From Gammaproteobacteria bacterium (GTDB lineage: Bacteria; Pseudomonadota; Gammaproteobacteria; Ga0077536): a stretch of DNA of 35,632 nucleotides. The translations under genes and the position numbers were made by a program. Below are positions 9,186 through 19,097 of this stretch, piece by piece. Location: positions 1 to 35,632 of the forward strand of contig JADZCB010000343.1 of NCBI GenBank assembly GCA_020851775.1, in the 5' to 3' direction. The notes beneath the pieces are model-generated. The model made no database searches. It saw only the letters and a list, made by a program, of their open reading frames with translations, and had not been told where the DNA came from. The first letter of the stretch is position 1, and every line of letters starts with the position of its first letter.

Positions 9186-11381
9186 TCAGGCATCGACGCC
9201 GCGGCGCAGATCCTCGACGAGTGCAGTACTCGGCCTGTTGCTGCGTGTCGCACCCTCGGTGGTCTCGCCGAGCCACGGCCACAGATCGCGCCGCAATTCA
9301 TCCGGCAGCACGTTCTCCAGGTATTCGAGTGCCGTGCCGCGCAGCGTGCGATCGTCGCTGGCGACCGCGCGCAACGCGAGCCGCAGCGCTTGACGATCGA
9401 GAACGAGACCGAGCAGCGTGAAGACGTGCTCCATGCTGATGTTCATGCGCGGATTGTCGACGTCGGCAAGATCACCGGCATCGCCGCGCAGTTCGACCTC
9501 ATAGTCGAGCTCGCGTGCCAACCAGGCACGCTCGTCGACAGCAAGTTCACGTTCGATCACGGCAAACACGCGCGCGCCGTCGATATCGATGTCCGCATCG
9601 CGTGCCCGCATGCGGGCAAGCGCACGGGCACTGCTATAGCGGACGTTGAACTCGTCATCGTCGAGCCCGCTCATCAGCGCCTCGACAGCGCGCGGATTGT
9701 GCGTGACTTCGAGCACGCTCGGGATGCGCTGACGTGCGACGAGCGGAAGATCGGGGTCGAGCAACGCGTCGGCGAGCGTACCGATCAATCGCGGCACCAT
9801 CCAGCGCAGTTCCATGCGCACGTCGCTGGCCAGGGCGTCGTGTCCGAGCAGCGGCAGCAGACACGGTGCGAGACGCGTATCCATGAAACTGCCGGTGAGA
9901 CAGCGGCGGATGGCTCTCTCGTCGCCGGATGTCAGCGCCGTCACCGCCGCGGCGAGCGGGACTCCCGCGGGATCGGGCGTGATACCGGCAGCGTCACCGT
10001 GCTCCGCGAGCGGCGGCGCGTCACCCGCGCTGCGCTGCTGCTTCATCTGCCGGATCCGCGCGGCGAGCAGTTCGCGTTCGCTCGCCGCCGTCAGTTCAGC
10101 GAGCGTGTGCCGCGTCGTCGCGTCGACGACTTCATCCGCGGCCAGCGAAATCGCCCCGTCGCGCAGGCTGGCTGCCAACTGCTCGACATAGCCACGATGC
10201 AGGCGCAGCGTCACGGCGAGCGCGAGCAGCGCGACGACGACCGCGACGATCACGACTGCCGCCGAATTCAGGCCCGGCACCACCGCGAGCAGCGCGAGCA
10301 GAATGCCGCTGCCGACGACGTCGCCGAGACGATCGGATGCGACGTCGATGATCGCCTTGGTCGGTCGCTTGGTCAGCGGCGGCAACGGCGTGTACAACAG
10401 CTCGAAGGCCGATCGGAACAGCGAATTGACCGTCACCATCTGCGCCGCCCGGATCGCGGTCGTCGCCCACAGCCGGCCGACGCCGGCGCCGAGCAGCCCG
10501 GCGAACACCGTCACTACGGGCATCAGCGCGAGTACCGGGCCGATACCGAAACGTTTCAACAGCCGCGGCCCGAGCAGCCACTGCACGAGGAAGGTCGCGA
10601 GACCGACGAACGCGTAGAACTGGCCGAAGAAGCCGACGAGGTCCTCGCTTTTCACGTAACGCATGCTCGCCTGCGCCTTCATCGCATAATCGAGCAGCGC
10701 CGCGAGCACGGCGACCAGCACCATCAGCGCGCCCATGCCCTGCAGGTAGCGTTGCTGACGCAGCAATTGCAGACCCGGCAGCAGTCCCAGATCCGTCGCG
10801 ACGCCGACCGTGCGACGGCCTTCGCCGATCGCGCGCACGCCGATGCCGCACAGTGCGTGCAACAGGCCGAGGACGAGGAGCATCGCGCGCACGTCCATCG
10901 CCTCCGCGACGCGGCCCGCGAGGACACCGCCGAGCAGACCACCGAGCGTCGCCGCGGCCCCGATGCGTGCGATCGTCTGTTTCGCGGTATAGGGATCGAA
11001 GCGTTCGTTGACGACGGACCAGAAACCGCTGATCAGCACGGCCCCGAACACGCCCATCTGCAGATAGAGCATGATTGAGATGGCCGCCGGTGCCACCGCA
11101 AAAAGAATCCAGCTCGCGAAGAACAGCAGGGCCGACAACGCGAATGCGCCAGGCATCACGCGCAGCGGCCCGAACTGCGCGAGCAGACGGGCGATGACGA
11201 CGACTGCGAGCATCGACAGCACGGCGGAAGCCATCACCATCTTGGGCAACGCGGTAACCGCGAACTGCGACAGGAACAGTGCGTCACGCGTCGCCTTGCC
11301 GGCCACCTGGTGCGCAATCATCAAGGTCGCCACACCGATCGCCCAGGAGGCGGCGGGCAGTCGCATGCGATGCGGGCTCAT
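9186..11381 (-). CDS. Npt1/Npt2 (ATP/ADP translocase-like) MFS transporter with C-terminal HEAT-like domain
   Basis: Start ATG 11381 overlaps the upstream stop (ATGA). ~12-TM N-terminal half (GKATRDALFLSQF...), soluble ~300-aa alpha-helical HEAT-like C-terminus. Confidence 0.75.
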   Translation of the reverse strand: MSPHRMRLPAASWAIGVATLMIAHQVAGKATRDALFLSQFAVTALPKMVMASAVLSMLAVVVIARLLAQFGPLRVMPGAFALSALLFFASWILFAVAPAAISIMLYLQMGVFGAVLISGFWSVVNERFDPYTAKQTIARIGAAATLGGLLGGVLAGRVAEAMDVRAMLLVLGLLHALCGIGVRAIGEGRRTVGVATDLGLLPGLQLLRQQRYLQGMGALMVLVAVLAALLDYAMKAQASMRYVKSEDLVGFFGQFYAFVGLATFLVQWLLGPRLLKRFGIGPVLALMPVVTVFAGLLGAGVGRLWATTAIRAAQMVTVNSLFRSAFELLYTPLPPLTKRPTKAIIDVASDRLGDVVGSGILLALLAVVPGLNSAAVVIVAVVVALLALAVTLRLHRGYVEQLAASLRDGAISLAADEVVDATTRHTLAELTAASERELLAARIRQMKQQRSAGDAPPLAEHGDAAGITPDPAGVPLAAAVTALTSGDERAIRRCLTGSFMDTRLAPCLLPLLGHDALASDVRMELRWMVPRLIGTLADALLDPDLPLVARQRIPSVLEVTHNPRAVEALMSGLDDDEFNVRYSSARALARMRARDADIDIDGARVFAVIERELAVDERAWLARELDYEVELRGDAGDLADVDNPRMNISMEHVFTLLGLVLDRQALRLALRAVASDDRTLRGTALEYLENVLPDELRRDLWPWLGETTEGATRSNRPSTALVEDLRRGVDA

Positions 11382-12637
11382 GCGCTCGTGAGCACCGCGC
11401 GATACGCGACGGCGATCCGCGTCACCGTCACGGTCCATACCACGCAGATGACCAGCGTGAGCCAGGACAGATCGACGGCGACCTCAGCGGCCGGCAGCAC
11501 TTGCAGCGCGAGCAGAATGAGCCCGGAACCGATGCCCTTGAACAGACGGTAACCGACCATGTCGATCCAGGCCTTCGCCTGGTAGGTCAGTACCGGATCG
11601 ACAGGGATGTAGAGCAGTTCCTTCGAGGCGCGGTTGATGGAGTACGACAGCCCGCGATCACCGATCTTCATCGCCCCCGCCGTCCACAGCGACGGCGACA
11701 CCCAGAACGCCGCACTGCAGGCGGTGAGCGTCAGGGGCTGCAGCAGGAGACCACCAATGGCGCCGAAGCTGCGGTGGATCAGCGGCGTGATCGCGACGTT
11801 GACCGCGATCGACACGAGACCGAGCAGGGCGAAGAACTCACTGATGAAGGCCGTGCGCGCATCGAGTTCGACGTACTCGCGCCCGGCCGTGTCAAGGAAC
11901 TGGTATTCGACGACGGGCTGTGCGAGTTGTGAACAGCACAACAGCAGTGCGATCAACACCAGATAACGATTGCGAAACATCACACGCCAGTCACCCGCCT
12001 CGCGCTGCGGCGCTTCGTGCACTTCGGCATAGAGACCGGCGCGGAACATCGCATAATTGAGTACCCAGACGACGAGCAGAAGCGTCGCGCAGGCGTAGAG
12101 CAGATCCGGCGTCGTCAGCGGCGTGTACTTCACGAGCCAGCTCGCGAGCAGCCCGCCGAGTACCCCGCCGACGAGCCCGCCGGTGCCGACGAACCAGAAG
12201 CTGCGGCGCCCCTCATCGTCGCTGCTGACCGAATCGGTCAGGCTCCAGAACTGTTCGACGAGCACGACGCTGAAGATGTCGACGAACACGTAGAAGGCGG
12301 TCGCGGTGAGGAGATCGCGCGGCGTGAACAGCGTACGGAACAACACGAGCAGCGCAGCGAAGACCAGCAGCGAGCCGAGCACGACCCGTACGCGCTCGAA
12401 CTTCGCGACGATCACGTGGTAACCCGCGATCACGACGATGAGCGTCAGTGCCGAATAGACCCACGCATACGGCAGGGATTCGGCACCACCGTATTCGATC
12501 AGCAGCGAGCGGGACGCGGCCTTGACCTGGTAGTAGGCGAGAATGATGAAGAAGAAGTTCGCGAACAGCGCGAGCGCGCGGCCCAGCGCCCGCGGGCGCC
12601 CGGGGACGGCGCCGATCGGTGCAGTGTCTGCGTGCAT
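11378..12637 (-). CDS. Npt1/Npt2-like (ATP/ADP translocase-like) MFS transporter
   Basis: 419 aa polytopic protein; motifs YYQVKAASRSLLIEYGG and NRASKELLYIPVDPVLTYQAKAWIDMVGYRLFKGIGS resemble this family; companion of the downstream gene. Confidence 0.75.
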   Translation of the reverse strand: MHADTAPIGAVPGRPRALGRALALFANFFFIILAYYQVKAASRSLLIEYGGAESLPYAWVYSALTLIVVIAGYHVIVAKFERVRVVLGSLLVFAALLVLFRTLFTPRDLLTATAFYVFVDIFSVVLVEQFWSLTDSVSSDDEGRRSFWFVGTGGLVGGVLGGLLASWLVKYTPLTTPDLLYACATLLLVVWVLNYAMFRAGLYAEVHEAPQREAGDWRVMFRNRYLVLIALLLCCSQLAQPVVEYQFLDTAGREYVELDARTAFISEFFALLGLVSIAVNVAITPLIHRSFGAIGGLLLQPLTLTACSAAFWVSPSLWTAGAMKIGDRGLSYSINRASKELLYIPVDPVLTYQAKAWIDMVGYRLFKGIGSGLILLALQVLPAAEVAVDLSWLTLVICVVWTVTVTRIAVAYRAVLTSA

Positions 12638-12709
12638 GACTTAGCGGGGCCGGGCGCGTTCCTGACGGGTTGCGGGCCGCGGAGACGCGATGGTAGAGTC
12701 CGGCCCGAT

Positions 12710-13636
12710 ATGGGGGGCTACCGTAACACATCTGGCCGCGGACTCGCCCGCAAGCTGCTTGCGGCTGCCTTGCTGTGCGGCGTTTGCACCGGGGTTTTCG
12801 CCGATGGCGACATCGCCGGCGGCGATCCGTTGCGTGAAGCCTACGATCCCGATCTCCAATACGGCCTCGAAGCCACGCTGGACCGTCTCGCGCTCGATGA
12901 CGACGCGGCGCGCGAGAAACTCTGCATCGCGCTCATCGACGTCACCGACATCCGCCATCCGCGCGTCGCCGAGGTCAACGGCGATCACATGATGTATGCG
13001 GCGAGCCTGCCGAAGATCGCCATCCTGCTCGGCGCCTTCGTCGAAATCGAGCGTGGTCGGCTGAATCTCTCGCAGGACAATCTCGATTCGATGACGCGCA
13101 TGATTCGCGTGTCCTCGAACACCGACGCGACGCGCATGCTGAATCTCGTCGGCAAACGTCGCGTGAACCGTATCCTGCAATCCGAGCGTTACCGGCTCTA
13201 CGACCCGGTCGTCAATGGCGGTCTGTGGGTCGGCAAGGAATACGCGCAGGGTGCCGCATTCGAGCGCGACCCGCTGCATCATCTCTCGCACGGCGCGACG
13301 GCGATGCAGACTGCCCGCTTCTACTATCTGCTCGAAGCCGGGGAACTCGTGAATCCGAAACTCACCCGGATCATGAAATCGATGCTGGCCGATCCCGGCA
13401 TCCGGCACAAGTTCGTCAAGGGGCTCGCCGGTATACCGGGCCTGCACCTCTACCGCAAATCCGGCACCTGGCAGCACTGGCACGCCGACAGCGCGCTGGT
13501 CGAGGGACAAGGACGCAAATACATCCTGGTCGGGCTCGCCGACGACGCCCGCGGCGGCGAGTGGCTCGCCGCGCTCGCCCCTGAAGTCCACAAGCTCGTC
13601 AATCCGACCCGGCTCGCCGCTGCGCGCACGCGCTGA
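12710..13636 (+). CDS. Exported serine hydrolase, class A beta-lactamase-like fold
   Basis: True start likely ATG 12710 (track ORF extends to 12017). Signal peptide LARKLLAAALLCGVCTGVFA; SxxK (SLPK), SxN (SSN), KSG motifs. Confidence 0.8.
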   Translation: MGGYRNTSGRGLARKLLAAALLCGVCTGVFADGDIAGGDPLREAYDPDLQYGLEATLDRLALDDDAAREKLCIALIDVTDIRHPRVAEVNGDHMMYAASLPKIAILLGAFVEIERGRLNLSQDNLDSMTRMIRVSSNTDATRMLNLVGKRRVNRILQSERYRLYDPVVNGGLWVGKEYAQGAAFERDPLHHLSHGATAMQTARFYYLLEAGELVNPKLTRIMKSMLADPGIRHKFVKGLAGIPGLHLYRKSGTWQHWHADSALVEGQGRKYILVGLADDARGGEWLAALAPEVHKLVNPTRLAAARTR

Positions 13637-13662
13637 GCGCGCAGCGTTCTGCGCCGTTTCCG

Positions 13663-15117
13663 TCATACCGTCATCAGGGTGACGGTCGGGGTGTTCAACT
13701 CCGGTTCGGCATGGAAGCCACGGACCAGAACGATGTACTGACCCGGTACCGCGAGCCCCAATCGCAGCACCACGCGACGCGCGATCACGTTCGGATTGTC
13801 GGTGCCGGCGCCGGCGTCGACGACGGGCAGTGTCCCCCACAGCAGATTCATGCGTCGGCATACGGCCGCGTCACGCGACACGGCGACAATCGGTGCGTCG
13901 GGTCGCGCGGCGCTGATCGTCGCGGCCGTCACGCCGTGCATCGACAGCACGACCACCGCGCGCGCACCGGTGTCGGCGACGAGTTGCGCCACCGCATTCG
14001 CGATTGCATCGCCGAAGGACACGTGACCGGGATCGCCGGTCGCATATGCACGTCCGCCGGCCGGACGCATGTGGTACTGGTAGGACTCGGTCTGGCGCGC
14101 GATGCGGCTCATCATCGCGACCGCCTCGATCGGAAACTCGCCGACTGCCGTTTCGCCCGACAGCATCACCGCGTCGGCGCCGCTCGCGACGGCGTTCGAC
14201 ACATCGGTGACCTCGGCGCGTGTCGGGCGCGCATTCGCGATCATCGATTCGAGCATCTGCGTCGCGACGATCACGGGCCGATCGCTGCGCCGTGCGAGAC
14301 GGATGAGCTGATGCTGGGCGAGCGGCACCTGCTCCGGCTGGAGTTCGACGCCCAGGTCACCACGCGCGACCATGATCGCGTCCGCGGCCTCGAGGATCGC
14401 GAGACTGTTGTCGAGCGCCTCAGGCTTCTCGATCTTCGCGACGATCGCGGGCCGTGCGCTGCACCCGTCGATGACCATGCGGAGCCGGGCGATATCGTCG
14501 GCCCTGCGCACGAAGGACAGCGCAATGAAATCGACCGCCTGGGCGAGCGCAAAATGTGCATCGACGATGTCCTTGTCCGTCAGCGATGGCGCCGACACCT
14601 CCACGCCGGGCAGGTTGATGCCCTTGTGATCGCCGAGCGTGCCACCGTGCACGACCACGCAATGCACCTCCGTACCGTCGATGCGGAGTACACGCAGTTC
14701 CACGGCGCCATCGTTGAGCAGCACCCGGCTGCCCGGCTCCACATCGGTGGCGAGGCCTTCGTATTGCGATGGAATGAGTCGTGCATCGCCGATGACGTCC
14801 CGCATCGTGACGACGACCTCGTGTCCGGCGCTGAGCGTCACCGGGTGCTGTGCGAAGCGTCCGGTCCTGATCTTGGGGCCACAGAGATCGGCGAGGATCG
14901 CGGTGTGACGATCCAGCGCCGCCGCATGCCCACGGATGTGCGCGATCGCCGCCGCGTGTTCGGCGTGATTGCCGTGCGACATGTTGAGCCGGAAGACGTC
15001 GACGCCCGCCGTGACCAGCGCGCGGATGCTGTCGGCGTCGCGCGTGCGCGGCCCGATGGTCGCGACGATCTTGCTGCGTCGATGTTTCAGGAGATCGAAG
15101 CTCGTTACAATCGACAT
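13663..15117 (-). CDS. pyk: Pyruvate kinase
   Basis: 484 aa; KIVATIGPRT, FRLNMSHG, DLCGPKIRTG, VARGDLGVE, ATQMLESMI motifs. Confidence 0.98.
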   Translation of the reverse strand: MSIVTSFDLLKHRRSKIVATIGPRTRDADSIRALVTAGVDVFRLNMSHGNHAEHAAAIAHIRGHAAALDRHTAILADLCGPKIRTGRFAQHPVTLSAGHEVVVTMRDVIGDARLIPSQYEGLATDVEPGSRVLLNDGAVELRVLRIDGTEVHCVVVHGGTLGDHKGINLPGVEVSAPSLTDKDIVDAHFALAQAVDFIALSFVRRADDIARLRMVIDGCSARPAIVAKIEKPEALDNSLAILEAADAIMVARGDLGVELQPEQVPLAQHQLIRLARRSDRPVIVATQMLESMIANARPTRAEVTDVSNAVASGADAVMLSGETAVGEFPIEAVAMMSRIARQTESYQYHMRPAGGRAYATGDPGHVSFGDAIANAVAQLVADTGARAVVVLSMHGVTAATISAARPDAPIVAVSRDAAVCRRMNLLWGTLPVVDAGAGTDNPNVIARRVVLRLGLAVPGQYIVLVRGFHAEPELNTPTVTLMTV

Positions 15118-15212
15118 CGCGACTCCTGTCGTCGGGCGGGTTCACGCCAGCGGATGGCTTCGACAGCGGCGTCCGTCCGGAAACCTTGAGACGCCAGCCG
15201 TCGCGGAGCAGT

Positions 15213-16526
15213 ATGAGCCAGTTCGACCTCCTCGCCACCCGGCGCTTCCTGCCGCTGTTCATCGCGCAGTTCCTCGGTGCGCTGAACGACAACATCTTCC
15301 GGTTCGCGCTCGTCATCTTCATCACGTTCACGCTCGCGGAGCGTTCGCCGCTGCCGGCCGGCATGCTCGTCGTCGCGAGCGGCGGGATTTTCATTCTCCC
15401 GTTCTTCCTGTTCTCGGCGTGCGCCGGCCAACTCGCGGACAAGTTCGAAAAAGCCCGGCTGATCCGTCTCATCAAGTTCGCCGAAATTGCAATCATGGCA
15501 CTCGGTGCGATCGGGTTCTGGCTCCAGCATGCGGGCTTCCTGCTCGGCGTGCTGTTCCTGATGGGCACGCATTCGGCGTTCTTCGGACCGCTGAAGTACG
15601 GCATCCTGCCGCAACATTTGCTGGAGGACGAACTGACCGGCGGCAATGCGCTGATCCAGATGGCGACCTACATCGCCATCCTGCTCGGCGCGATGATCGG
15701 CGGCTTCGTCGCCAGCCTGCATGGACACGGCGCGCTGCCGATCGTCGTGTGTGTCACCGCCGTCGCCAGCGTCGGCTGGCTGGCGGCACTCCGCATCCCC
15801 GACGCGCCATCACCGGTACCCGATCTCGCGATCGACTGGCGGCTCGGTCATGCGACGTGGCGCCTGCTGCGCGCCGCTGCGGATCGCGCGACGCTGGTGC
15901 TGACGCTGCTGATTTCCTGGTTCTGGTTCGAGGGCGCGACCTTTCTGAGCATGGTGCCCACGTTCGGCAAGGAAACGCTCGGCGGCAACGAACAGGCGGT
16001 GACCCTGCTCAATGCCGCATTCACGGTCGGGATCGGGCTCGGCTCACTCGCCTGCGAGTCGCTGTCGCGACGACGGATCGAAATCGGATTGTCGCCGTGG
16101 GCCGCACTCGGGCTGTCGGTGTTCGCGCTCGATCTCTATCTGCAGCCGACTGTCGCCGCGGTTCCCGGTGGACTCACGCTCGCGAACTTCTTCGCGACAC
16201 CGGCCGCGGTGCGCGTGTTCGTCGACCTCGTCGGTATCGGTGCCTGCGGCGCACTTTATATCGTGCCGTTGAACGCGGCACTGCAGGCCGGCGCCGCCGT
16301 CGAGCGGCGCTCGCGCGTGATTGCGGCGCTGAACGTGATGAATGCGCTGTTCATGGTCGGCTCGGCGCTCTTCACCCTGGCGCTGTTCGCGCTCGGACTC
16401 ACGATTCCGCAGGTATTCGCGCTGGTCGCCGCGCTGAACGTGGTCGCCGTCGTCGGTGCGCTCAGTGCCTTGCCGGCGCTGCGCGGACGCGCAGTCGCCG
16501 TGTGGAGGCGTGCGCCTTCCGCGTAG
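15213..16526 (+). CDS. MFS transporter, LplT/Aas-N-terminal-like
   Basis: MSQFDLLATRRFLPLFIAQFLGALNDNIFRFALVIFITF...; start ATG 15213 preceded by CGGAG. Confidence 0.85.
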   Translation: MSQFDLLATRRFLPLFIAQFLGALNDNIFRFALVIFITFTLAERSPLPAGMLVVASGGIFILPFFLFSACAGQLADKFEKARLIRLIKFAEIAIMALGAIGFWLQHAGFLLGVLFLMGTHSAFFGPLKYGILPQHLLEDELTGGNALIQMATYIAILLGAMIGGFVASLHGHGALPIVVCVTAVASVGWLAALRIPDAPSPVPDLAIDWRLGHATWRLLRAAADRATLVLTLLISWFWFEGATFLSMVPTFGKETLGGNEQAVTLLNAAFTVGIGLGSLACESLSRRRIEIGLSPWAALGLSVFALDLYLQPTVAAVPGGLTLANFFATPAAVRVFVDLVGIGACGALYIVPLNAALQAGAAVERRSRVIAALNVMNALFMVGSALFTLALFALGLTIPQVFALVAALNVVAVVGALSALPALRGRAVAVWRRAPSA

Positions 16527-16566
16527 CCCGGGCTCGGCGTGTCGTCAGCTTGACGAAGATCCCGGG

Positions 16567-18996
16567 TTACGAAGTTGCGCGCCCCGGCCCCCGAGGCTTG
16601 CGCTTGCGCCGTGGCCGCTTGAACGCCAATGCGACGACGTCGCGGAAATGCGCGACGAAGTGGACCTTGATGCCTTTCCGGATGTACGCGGGCAGTTCCT
16701 CGTAATCGCCGCGGTTGGCTTCCGGCAGCAGGACTTCCCTGATACCCACACGCTTCGCGGCAATCAGCTTTTCGCGCACGCCGCCGATCGGCAGCACCCG
16801 ACCGGTCAGCGTCAACTCGCCGGTCATCGCGAGCGGGTGCGCGAGCTCCTCGTTACGGGCGAGTGACAGGAGGGCCGTCGCCATCGTGATCCCGGCGCTG
16901 GGCCCGTCCTTCGGCGTCGCGCCTTCGGGCACGTGCAGGTGCACGAACGCTTCGTCGAAAAAGGCCGGATCGCCGTCATAATCGGCGAGGTGCGAGGACA
17001 CGTAGCTGTAGGCGATCTCCGCCGATTCCCGCATGACTTCGCCGAGCTGACCGGTCAGCTTGAACCCGCGGTTCTTCGTATGCACCCGCGTCGCTTCGAT
17101 ATCGAGGGTCGCGCCACCCATCGCGGTCCATGCGAGCCCACTGACGACGCCGACCCCGCGCTGCATCTGCTCGGGCCGGAAGACCGGCTTGCCGAGAAAT
17201 TCATGCAGATTCGACGGCTCGATTTTCACGATCGACGCGCGATCACGCAGCACCTTCAATGCCGCCTTGCGCGCGATGCGGTTCAACTGCTTCTCCAGGT
17301 TGCGCACGCCGGCTTCCCGCGCATAGCCCTCGATGACCACGCGCAGCGCAGCGTCGGCGACGACGAGTTGCGCCGATGACAAGCCGGCTTTCCGGCGCTG
17401 CTTCGGCAGCAGATGGCGCTTCGCGATCGCGAGCTTCTCCTCGGCCACGTAGCCTGCGAGCCGGATCACTTCCATGCGATCGAGCAACGGCCGCGGGATC
17501 GTGTCGAGCTGGTTGGCCGTGCATACGAACAGCACGCGCGACAGGTCGAAACGCACGTCGAGATAATGATCGAGAAAGCCGACGTTCTGCTCGGGATCGA
17601 GCACTTCGAGCAGTGCCGAGGCCGGATCACCCTGGTAGGACGATCCGATCTTGTCGATCTCATCGAGGAGAATCACGGGGTTCGCGCTTTGCGCCTCGCG
17701 GAGCGCCTGGACGAACTTGCCGGGCATCGCACCGATGTAGGTGCGTCGATGGCCTTTGATCTCCGCTTCGTCCCGCATGCCGCCGACGCTGAAGCGATAG
17801 AACTTGCGCCCGAGGGCATCCGCGATCGAACGCCCGATCGACGTCTTGCCGACACCCGGCGGTCCGACCAGCAGCATGATCGAGCCCGAGATCTCACCGG
17901 TCAACGCGCCGACGCCGAGGAATTCGATGATGCGATCCTTCACGTCAGCGAGGCCTTCGTGATCGCGATCGAGCTGGCGGCGTGCGGCGTCGATGTCGAG
18001 ATCGTCGGTCGTATACCGGCCCCACGGCAGCGATGTCAGCGTGTCGAGATAGTTGCGGGTGCCGGCGTACTCCGGCGAGCCGGTCTCGAGCATCGAGAAC
18101 TTCTGGAACTCCTCGTCGATCCGCGCCTGCACGTCGGCGGGGACCACCGCCCCCTCGAGCCGCGCGCGGAAGCGTTCGCTTTCGACGGTCTTGTCATCCT
18201 TCTGGATACCGAGTTCCTTCTGGATTTCCTTCAGCTGCTCGCGCAGGAAGAACTCGCGCTGGCGTTCGCTGACACGCTCCTCGACCTTCTGCCGGATCTC
18301 GCTCTGCAGTCCGGCGACTTCGACTTCGCGCTTGATCAAGAACATCACTTTTTCGAGCCGGTGCAGAAGCGAAGCCGTCTCGAGCACTTCCTGCAGTTCG
18401 GCACCGCTCGCGCTGGTCAGCGCCGCCGCAAAATCGCCGAGCGGCGCTGCATCGTCGGGACTGAAGCGATCGAGATAGGCGCGGACGTTTTCCTTGTAGA
18501 GCGGGTTGTGTGGCAACAGCTCCTTGATCTTGCCGATGATCGCGAGCGCGTAGGCCCGGATCTCCTTTGGGTTCTCCTCGGCGATCACCGGGTATTCGAC
18601 CTGCGCGACATACGGCGCCCGGAGCGACAGCCAGTTCAAGATCCGGAAGCGCTGCAGTCCCTCGGCAATGAACTGGATGCGCCCTTCACCGCGCACCGGA
18701 TTGTGCATGCGCACGATGGTGCCGACTGCCGCAAACTGCTCGGCGTCCGGCATCTCCTTGCCACCGCTCGGTGCGTAGACGAGACCGACCATCTGATGCG
18801 GCGTCTTGCCGATACGCTCGACGGTTTCGAGCCAGAGATTTTCCGGCAGCACCAGCGGCATGGTCTGGGCGGGAAAGAACGGCCGCGCCGGCAGCGGCAG
18901 CAGCAACACTTTGCCGGGCAGGCTGTCCTTCAGGAGTGCCGGGACACTCGCCGCGGCGTCGGCACCGGTGGCGGCGGAATCGCGCTTGCTGTTCAT
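16567..18996 (-). CDS. lon: ATP-dependent protease La
   Basis: Lon substrate-binding domain, AAA+ (GPPGVGKTSIGRSIADALGRKFYRFSVGGMRDEAEIKGHRRTYIGAMPGK), Ser-Lys protease (KDGPSAGITMATAL). Start MNSKRD at 18996 with SD GGGGA; track ATG at 19035 lies upstream of the putative TSS. Confidence 0.97.
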   Translation of the reverse strand: MNSKRDSAATGADAAASVPALLKDSLPGKVLLLPLPARPFFPAQTMPLVLPENLWLETVERIGKTPHQMVGLVYAPSGGKEMPDAEQFAAVGTIVRMHNPVRGEGRIQFIAEGLQRFRILNWLSLRAPYVAQVEYPVIAEENPKEIRAYALAIIGKIKELLPHNPLYKENVRAYLDRFSPDDAAPLGDFAAALTSASGAELQEVLETASLLHRLEKVMFLIKREVEVAGLQSEIRQKVEERVSERQREFFLREQLKEIQKELGIQKDDKTVESERFRARLEGAVVPADVQARIDEEFQKFSMLETGSPEYAGTRNYLDTLTSLPWGRYTTDDLDIDAARRQLDRDHEGLADVKDRIIEFLGVGALTGEISGSIMLLVGPPGVGKTSIGRSIADALGRKFYRFSVGGMRDEAEIKGHRRTYIGAMPGKFVQALREAQSANPVILLDEIDKIGSSYQGDPASALLEVLDPEQNVGFLDHYLDVRFDLSRVLFVCTANQLDTIPRPLLDRMEVIRLAGYVAEEKLAIAKRHLLPKQRRKAGLSSAQLVVADAALRVVIEGYAREAGVRNLEKQLNRIARKAALKVLRDRASIVKIEPSNLHEFLGKPVFRPEQMQRGVGVVSGLAWTAMGGATLDIEATRVHTKNRGFKLTGQLGEVMRESAEIAYSYVSSHLADYDGDPAFFDEAFVHLHVPEGATPKDGPSAGITMATALLSLARNEELAHPLAMTGELTLTGRVLPIGGVREKLIAAKRVGIREVLLPEANRGDYEELPAYIRKGIKVHFVAHFRDVVALAFKRPRRKRKPRGPGRATS

Positions 18997-19038
18997 GGTT
19001 CCCCGTGAATTCTGCGCGCGAGGCGCGCGTGCCACGAG

Positions 19039-19067
19039 AGATGCGGTTCGCGCCGGCCGAATTCAAG
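19039..19067 (-). promoter_or_regulatory. Putative sigma-32 heat-shock promoter of lon
   Basis: Minus strand CTTGAA-N15-CCGCATCT (consensus CTTGAA-N13/17-CCCCATNT). Confidence 0.55.
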
Positions 19068-19097
19068 CAGGCGCCATTCCTGCCGGCGGCGGGCAGT

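Noticed and set aside
9165-11078. 637-aa + strand ORF antisense to the HEAT-tailed transporter
   Set aside because: Low-complexity Arg/Glu/His-rich translation typical of antisense frames in high-GC DNA; opposite frame gives a clear membrane protein.
12017-12709. N-terminal extension of the 539-aa ORF containing the first serine hydrolase
   Set aside because: Overlaps the Npt-like gene antisense; a signal peptide begins right after ATG 12710.
13711-15189. 492-aa + strand ORF antisense to pyk
   Set aside because: Shadow ORF; pyk on the minus strand is full length and highly conserved.
14969-16705. 578-aa alternate-frame + ORF over the LplT-like MFS gene
   Set aside because: Arg-rich out-of-frame translation; the 15213-16526 frame encodes a normal MFS protein.
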